Notes under the pieces: generated by a model
The model's input: only the letters and a program-made list of their open reading frames with translations
The model's database searches: none
What the model was told of the DNA's origin: nothing
Made by a program: the position numbers and the translations under genes
Part shown: positions 58,018-64,000 of the stretch, one piece after another
Layout: each line of letters opens with the position of its first letter
Position numbering within the stretch: the first letter of the stretch is position 1
Assembly (NCBI GenBank): GCA_015680685.1
Contig: MNCI01033476.1
Span: 706 to 64,705 of the forward strand
DNA length: 64,000 nt
Reading direction: 5' to 3'
From: Gnetum montanum
Lineage: Eukaryota; Streptophyta; Gnetopsida; Gnetales; Gnetaceae

Positions 58018-59328
58018 TGAAACACAACCAAATTTGGGCTATAGCGTCTTGACTACAAATTTGCCTAAGTGTTTTCATGATGTTAGTTTCTACAAATTTT
58101 TCTAAGAGTTGAGACTACGCTCTCCACTACCCCAAAGCGTAGTCAAGGGTAGTTAGCATGAAGGTGCATTTTCTTTTAAAAATTTTTTTCTAAGTGTTGA
58201 GACTATGCTCTCCACCAGCTAGGAGCATAGTCAAGCATAGTCAAATGAAAGCCAATTTTTGCAACTTTTTCTAAGTGTTGCAACTATGCTTCATCCTAGT
58301 CATGAGTGTAGTCAGCCTCTTGTGGACAGCATAGTTATCATATGACACTTTTTCTACAAATTTTTTCTAAGTCTAGGACTATGCTCCCCACTAGTCTAGA
58401 GTGTAGTCGAGCATAGTTAGCTAGAATGGCCTTCGCAGCATACTAACAACACACCAACATAGTCAACTCATCACCAGTGAGCATAGTTAGTAGAATATTT
58501 CTCTCTCTTTAATCCACTCTGATCCAAAATTATAACTACACTTGATCCCACTAACCTCAATGGAGAGCGTAATTGGGTGAGAGCATTGTCCCAAACATCC
58601 CCTCTACCACATGGTAGTCCCTCCACATTTCATGCAAAACCATAACCCTATAAATACCTTGTGCCCTCAACATTTTCATGGCCGGCATTTTTGGCAAATC
58701 AACATTCGTAAATTTGAAGTGCATTTGGCATTTTGGAAATCAAGGCATTGGAAAACTTTTAGGTTAGCATTTGGCAAAGTTATAGATGACTACAACTCCA
58801 TTGCAACTCCATCATAGCCCATAGCACACTGTGATAGCCAACCTAGCAAGCATAGACATCACAGTGAGTGCCAATCTTCATGGCCACACACCCACAACAT
58901 TATGACTATGCTCAATTCCATTTGGGGTAGTGCTCCATTTCTCTCTCTAATTTTACATACTTTCTTTGCATTTTCATTATTTTTAACATGTGTTCACATT
59001 ACAACTATGCTTGGATGGTGGTCCCTATACATTAGCACCTCTATTTTCCATTGAAACCCCTAACTATGCTCAACACCATTGACACTATTGACACCACTGA
59101 CATCGTGAATACCACAAACACTGCTTAAATACTTAGCACCATTTTGCATCAGCATTGTGGCTAACCATCCTACATCCTAGTTCCATCTAGTAAAGTCCTT
59201 GTTCATTTGACAAGACCATTCAGGGTGCCTTGTATCTACCTCTAGTAGGCCCTCACATGGACATGGGATTAGGCTATGCACCGATTGATTCCTTGATGTT
59301 CCAGTCATCAATGTTTTTAGTCCTTACA
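58018..59328 (+). repeat. C 5' LTR (1,311 bp)
   Basis: TGAAACACAACC start, CCTTACA end. TATAAATA at 58649-58656. The part after about 59200 (CAGGGTGCCTTGTATC, CATCAATGTTTTTAG) matches the H LTR end on the minus strand. A possible PBS TGGTGCTAGAAGGAGGGGC is at 59334-59352. Confidence 0.85.
58092..58440. repeat. Four ~88-bp U3 units with GACTAYGCTC palindromes
   Basis: Each unit starts near TTTTTCTAAGTGTTGAGACTA and carries arms GACTACGCTC...AAGCGTAGTC or variants (for example 58123-58153, and about 58207-58240). A second, similar set lies in the 3' LTR at about 60655-60985. All are upstream of the TATA box, like the H palindromes. Confidence 0.75.
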
Positions 59329-60576
59329 ATTCCTGGTGCTAGAAGGAGGGGCAAATCACATTTTTTGACTCCATTATAGTTATTTTGCATGCTCTTTTCA
59401 TTGTAGTTGGCTATCAACCCATCGATGTAGATTGGACCTTGTAGTTAGTCCCCCCAAGACCCCACATAGCAATCCAAATCACATTTCTCTCCACTAATTT
59501 TTCTAACTCTCCATTCTCTTAGCATAGATAGCATAGTCCATAGAGAGCATAGTCAATGGAAAGCATAGTCTCTAAACTTAGCCATTTTCTATAGTTTCTA
59601 AAGTTAGCTTTTTCTTTTTCTTTTTTTGTAATTAGCAACCAGTAGCTCATTGCAATGGCAAGTTTCCACATCACTCTGATGTGCATGATTGAACTAGCTA
59701 AGCCTCTTGAGAGTGCACATCCCCCTCATACCATTATAGCCTATGCACATCTAGTCTTGCATTCCAATACCCTCTTACATTCCCCCGCATAATCATTGAT
59801 TACAAACTCTTTGACATTCATGTGTTGTGACCATATGGAACCTTCTTCAAGTCAAACTGTAGAACCCAAGGTAGACATAACATAAGTTGTCTTGTAGGGA
59901 GCCTCTATTAGCTAGTCAAAGCCTAGGTGGATGTAACACAAGTTATCCTAACGAGGAAAAACCTATCCTATAGATGTGACATAGTTTCACAAGCATCAAG
60001 GCAAACCCCATCTTGTGGCATGTAGTCCACTTGACGGAAAGAACCTCATAGTTAGCATTTAGCAACATGCAAAGCCCCAAGTAGGCTCACTACAAACAAA
60101 AATAGAAAACCAACAAAGAAAAAAAGAAGAGAATAAAAAAGGAAAAAAAGGAAAAGAGCAAAAGGAAGAAAGAATGTACCCAAGAAAATCAAAAGCATTG
60201 CAATTTTGCAATTGGTCCAACTATAAATCTACATTGACTCTCTCATGAGCACTCCAATGAGAGGTCAATGTTTTCAAGAGCAAGCCACCCTAATGCCATG
60301 GTTACCATCAGCCATGCTAACTCCATTGTTCCCACATCATAATGTCCTATTTGCACTCTATCTTCCCTTTTTCCTAGCACATCACCTATTCCTTTCACTC
60401 CTGCCTACACCTCTTACTCCCAGCATACTACTACCCATAGCACTCTCAAGCATGGTTTAGTTACATCTAATATAGTATTGAAGAGCATTGTTGGTGTCAA
60501 GCCTACTATGGTATTTTGCAGTTCTTTATCGACATCTCTTAGGCCACTCCTCCAGATGTCAACAAAAAGGGACTAA
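59329..60576 (+). other. C internal region, no retroelement gene
   Basis: Contains a purine-rich stretch (60115-60180), an open frame of 71 codons (60245-60460, hydrophobic, no motif) and the PPT AACAAAAAGGGACTAA at 60561-60576. No gag, protease, RT or integrase. Confidence 0.6.
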
Positions 60577-62769
60577 TGAAACACCACCAAATTTGGGCTA
60601 CATCATCTTCACTACAAATGTGCCTAAGTGTCTACACGAGGTCGCTTTTGCAAATTTTTCTAAGTACTAAGACTATGGTCTCTACTACCCTAGAGCATAT
60701 TTAAGTGTAGTTAGCATGAAGGTGCATTTTTTTATGGAAAATTTTTTTCTAAGTGTTGAGACTATGTTCTTCACCAACTCGGAGCATAGTTAAGTGTAGT
60801 TAAACAGAAGCTAGTTTTTGCAAGTTTTTCTAAGTGCTTGGACTACACTTGACCTAATTCAAGAGCTTATTCAACCTCCTATGTAGAGTGTAGTTAGTAC
60901 ATGACACTTTTTCTAAAAAAATTCTTTAAGTCTGGGACTACGCTCTCCACTAGCCCAAAGCGTAGTCAAGCATAGTTTGCCACAATGGCCTTTGAAGGCC
61001 TCCACAATACAACAATGGCACAACAACATAGTCAACTCATCCCTAGTGAGGATATTCTATAGAATCTTGCTCTCTCTTGCATTCCCTCTTGCCCAAAATT
61101 GTAATAATGCTCGACCCCACTAGCCTCAATGAAGAGCATAGTTGGGTGAGAGCGTAGTCCCAACTATTCTCTCTACCACATGGTACTTCCTCAACATTTC
61201 ACATGAATCTTATTCCTATAAATACCCTGCACCCTCAACACTTTTGGGGTTGGCATTTTTAACAAATTAATGTTGGCAAATATGAATCTTATTTGGCATT
61301 TTTGCAAATCAAGGCATTGACAGACTTTTGGGTTAGCATTTAGCAAAGTTACAAACAACTGCAGCCCCACCATAAACATTTGGAACACTGCAGCCCAGGG
61401 TACACTACAATAGCTAGCTTGATAGGCACAAACACCATAGCAAGCACTAGTCTTCATGACTAAACATCTCCAAGACTATGACTATGCTCTCCATTACGCC
61501 TATTGTATCCCATGTACCTTCTCACCCCTTCTAGTACTAAATATGCTCAACCCTATTTGGGACAATGTTCCATTTCTCTCTCCTACTTTTTCATACTTTC
61601 TTTAAATTTTTGCTATTTTTAATGCATGGAAATGTTATGACTATGCTCAAGTGGTGGTCCTTGCATGTTGGAACCTCCATTTTCCATTGAAACCCCTAAC
61701 TATGTTCAACATTATTGACACCATTGACACCTTCCACATCATCAACACCACAAAAACCACTTAAACACTTAGCACCTTTTCACGTCAACATCACAACTAA
61801 CCATACTACACCCTAGTCCCATCTAGTAAACTCCTTGCTCAATCAACAAGACTGATGAGTGGCAAGGTACCCCTGCACTCAACCATACGAATACAAGCGT
61901 TTCACGTGTGATCCAGTCAAACTCCAAGGACTAAGTGCTTATGCACCTTAATGAAACACTCAAGGTTAATCAATTGTTGTCTTCCCAAACTTACTTGTAT
62001 TTTCATAGTTGTATGGTTAAGTAAGCTTTATATATATGATTTTTATAACTTTTATCTTTTTAATGTCTTATGCTAATAGGGGAAGGTAAAGAGAACTAAG
62101 TGACTAAATTACATTAACTATTCACTAACTAAGTTCTAATTGTTCCTAACACTAGTATCCATTCCCACTTGCCACACACATCCTGAACCAGTGCCATGCT
62201 ACTGGGATTACCAAACGCTAATCATTACTGGGTTACCAAGCACTACACACATGCTCGAAGCAATTGTACTTAGTGTACTTAACTAGGAGAGTCAAAGGTT
62301 GAGAGAGAGATTAATTAACTAGGAAAGCATTTAAATATTCAACAATAATTAATTACTATTTAGCTTAATTTGTATGCTGCAAGGTCTATCATAAATTTCA
62401 TCTTTATTTCCATACACAAATATGTGCTCAAGTACAAACTGCTCGAATAAAGATCCATTCACTCTATGACTTCTACTGTGGGCACATAGGAATTATTCTA
62501 ACTCTGGAATGGTAAAACTGCAAGAGTTTAGCTAAGGGTCTAAGTCTAATTATCTTGAATAAGGAAAGCTACCTATTATTTATAGAAGATGAGGTAGGAT
62601 GCAATATCTTGTGGTAGATGCAATATCACATATGCAATATCGCGGCTCATCAAAGATCATTGAAGGAACCTTGTATCCATCTCTAGTAGGCCATTGCGTA
62701 GATGTGGGATTAGGCTATGAACCTATTGACATACAGGTATTTTAGCCACCAACATTTTTGGTCATTACA
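60577..62769 (+). repeat. C 3' LTR, split by solo LTR
   Basis: TGAAACACCACC start, GTCATTACA end. Without the insertion and one duplication copy it is about 1,388 bp. TATAAATA at 61217-61224. It aligns with the 5' LTR from end to end, with the insertion falling between AATCAACAAGAC and the part equal to 59215 onward. Confidence 0.85.
61853..62652 (-). repeat. Solo LTR of the Athila-like family in C
   Basis: Minus strand, 800 bp, TGATGAG...CTCATCA ends. Flanks AAGAC (61848-61852) and AAGAT (62653-62657) form a one-mismatch duplication. Its U3 end (CGCGATATTGC, GATATTGCATC) matches the U3 of the CpG-rich LTR at 2040-3078, so both belong to one subfamily. No internal sequence: LTR-LTR recombination after insertion. 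Confidence 0.88.
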
Positions 62770-62774
62770 AATAT

Positions 62775-64000
62775 ATTTGTAAGACTATGACTATTGGGAC
62801 TACTGTTCCACTGAAAGACAATGCAGGTAAGATCAACATTAGGAGAGGCATCATGTGGATGCTAAGAGAAAATAGTTCACTGATTCCTTATTCCTACTGA
62901 ACCAAGATGATAATGAGAATCCTACCTCTAAGGGCTCTTAGCATGAAGATTCTCTACCCTTTGTTACTATTGATGGGGGTGTGACCTTGAATCTATAGTC
63001 TACAATCCATAATTCAGGTTCAAGGAAAGATGGTAGTCAAAGCAAGGGATTAAACAAGCATCAAAATGATAGAAAATTTGATGAACAAGGCCATGATAGC
63101 CAAGAGGGAATTGGTAGATTTCATGGTGGAGGTAGTTCTCCTTCCTCTTCCTCATCTTCATCTATGTCTGCTTCTTCTTCCTCTTGTAATTTTGAAAGAT
63201 TTCATAGATGAAATAATTGTGATGGAGGTGAGCATCAAGGCAATAATACTAATTGTCATGCCCATAATAATCAAAGGAATATCCAAGAACATCATCAATG
63301 GCAATGAAATCATGATGATAATGAGCCTCTATTAGCAACTTGAAGCATGCTTAACATTGCAAATGTAGTTAAGATCCCAACTAGGCATATGAAGGATAGT
63401 TGGATCAAGCACTTAGACATGAAAAATATTCCAAGTTTTAAGGGGGGATATAACTCTAATCTGTATACATATGTACAAGCTTTCCATATGCCTATTCATT
63501 ACAGAACATTGAAAATGATTGGTAGAAACTCAATCTATTTCCCAAAACATTCATCAAAGAGGCTAAAAGCTGGTACCAGTTCTTAGAGCCAGAATCCATT
63601 CATAGATGGAGTACCATGTTGGAGCTATTAAATGATAAATATTAGACATAATCCAGAGTGTCTAACCTAGGAAGGAAAACCTAATGATGGAAATAGGAAA
63701 TACATAAACCGTTTGATGCACCATGGATAGATATTATTCTTTCTTACACTGATGCACTGGTCATGGTTATTCTCAGAGGAAGCAACTCTGCCACATCATA
63801 GATGGGCTCAAAGTAGAAACTAGAAGAACTCTTGGGGCTTATGACTAAGGGAAATTATTTGAACTAAGAAATCATCAGATACAAAGGCTTATAGAACAAG
63901 TCACAAAACAACAAGCTGAGTTGTGTAAAAGAGAACATATAGAAGAATATAATAGGGACCCTTCCATAAGGAAAAAGGAGGTTAAATTTTGTAACAAGGA
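62775..64000 (+). pseudogene. D gag, second part (runs off the window)
   Basis: Resumes with the KDYDYWDYCST segment. A Lys/His/Asp-rich and Ser tract follows (63010-63200), then the gag core at about 63340-63830: GGYNSNLY, KEAKSWYQFLEPESI, STMLELLNDKY, SRVSNLGRK and CHIIDGLKVETRR. It ends in the KREHIEEYNRD part before the zinc-like cluster. The low number of stops per block is similar to A. Confidence 0.8.

Larger units (their letters stand above)
58018..62769 (+). mobile_element. Element C: small non-autonomous relative of H
   Basis: Flanked by perfect AATAT duplications (58013-58017, 62770-62774). LTRs 58018-59328 and 60577-62769 (the latter split by a solo LTR). The internal part is only about 1.25 kb and has no pol motif. 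LTR ends (TGAAACACC, GTCCTTACA), the pre-PPT block and the PPT match H, so H-type enzymes probably mobilised it. Own length about 3.95 kb. Confidence 0.88.

Noticed and set aside
60245-60460. 71-codon hydrophobic frame within C
   Set aside because: No start context, no homologue in H, and composition alone explains the leucine-rich reading.

Overview
The window looks like intergenic DNA from a seed plant with a large, repeat-rich genome. A conifer or other gymnosperm is my best guess, but the sequence does not prove it. It is AT-rich and holds one intact protein gene in 64 kb. The rest is almost all decayed retroelements whose reading frames are broken mainly by TAG/TAA stops, as expected from long-term C-to-T (and G-to-A) decay of methylated DNA.

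Left part (1-9.86 kb): a Ty1/copia pol relic joins an old Ty3 LTR fragment and a fresh-looking CpG-rich LTR (2040-3078). Then comes the host gene at 5732-6259, a small secreted protein of unknown family with TATA box and poly(A) signal, followed by a duplicated copy of its 3' end. At 7.1-9.5 kb there are tRNA-derived SINEs, and at 9.64 kb the start of a LINE ORF1.

Centre (9.86-55.14 kb): a nested stack that can be unpicked base by base from LTR ends and target-site duplications (TSDs). The LINE was split by element F (minus strand, 9864-55136, TSD GATGA). F was split by element B (plus, 13089-45285, decayed TSD GCTAT/GTTGT). B was split twice, by element A (plus, 14205-24189, TSD GCATG) and by element H (minus, 29290-40545, TSD TGGAG). 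A, B, F and D (below) are one Ty3 family, Athila-like by gag and PBS. B and F carry an accessory ORF between pol and the 3' LTR, preceded by a U3-like internal promoter; A lacks most or all of it. H is a Tat-like Ty3 element of a different family.

Right part (55.14-64 kb): the LINE resumes (ORF1, then endonuclease) and is cut by element D (plus, starts 56690, runs off the window). D's gag is split by element C (58018-62769, TSD AATAT), a small non-autonomous relative of H with no pol. C's 3' LTR is in turn split by a solo LTR of the Athila-like family (61853-62652, minus).

Most unusual object: H carries on the opposite strand a multi-exon gene-like unit (37238-40425) with its own TATA box and phase-compatible introns. 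Palindromes built on GCTAYGCTA lie in the H U3 and also in and near this gene, and two minisatellite arrays of GTC...GAC hairpin units flank H pol. Related palindromes fill the U3 of C. This may be an element-encoded factor with its cis-sites, which is inference.
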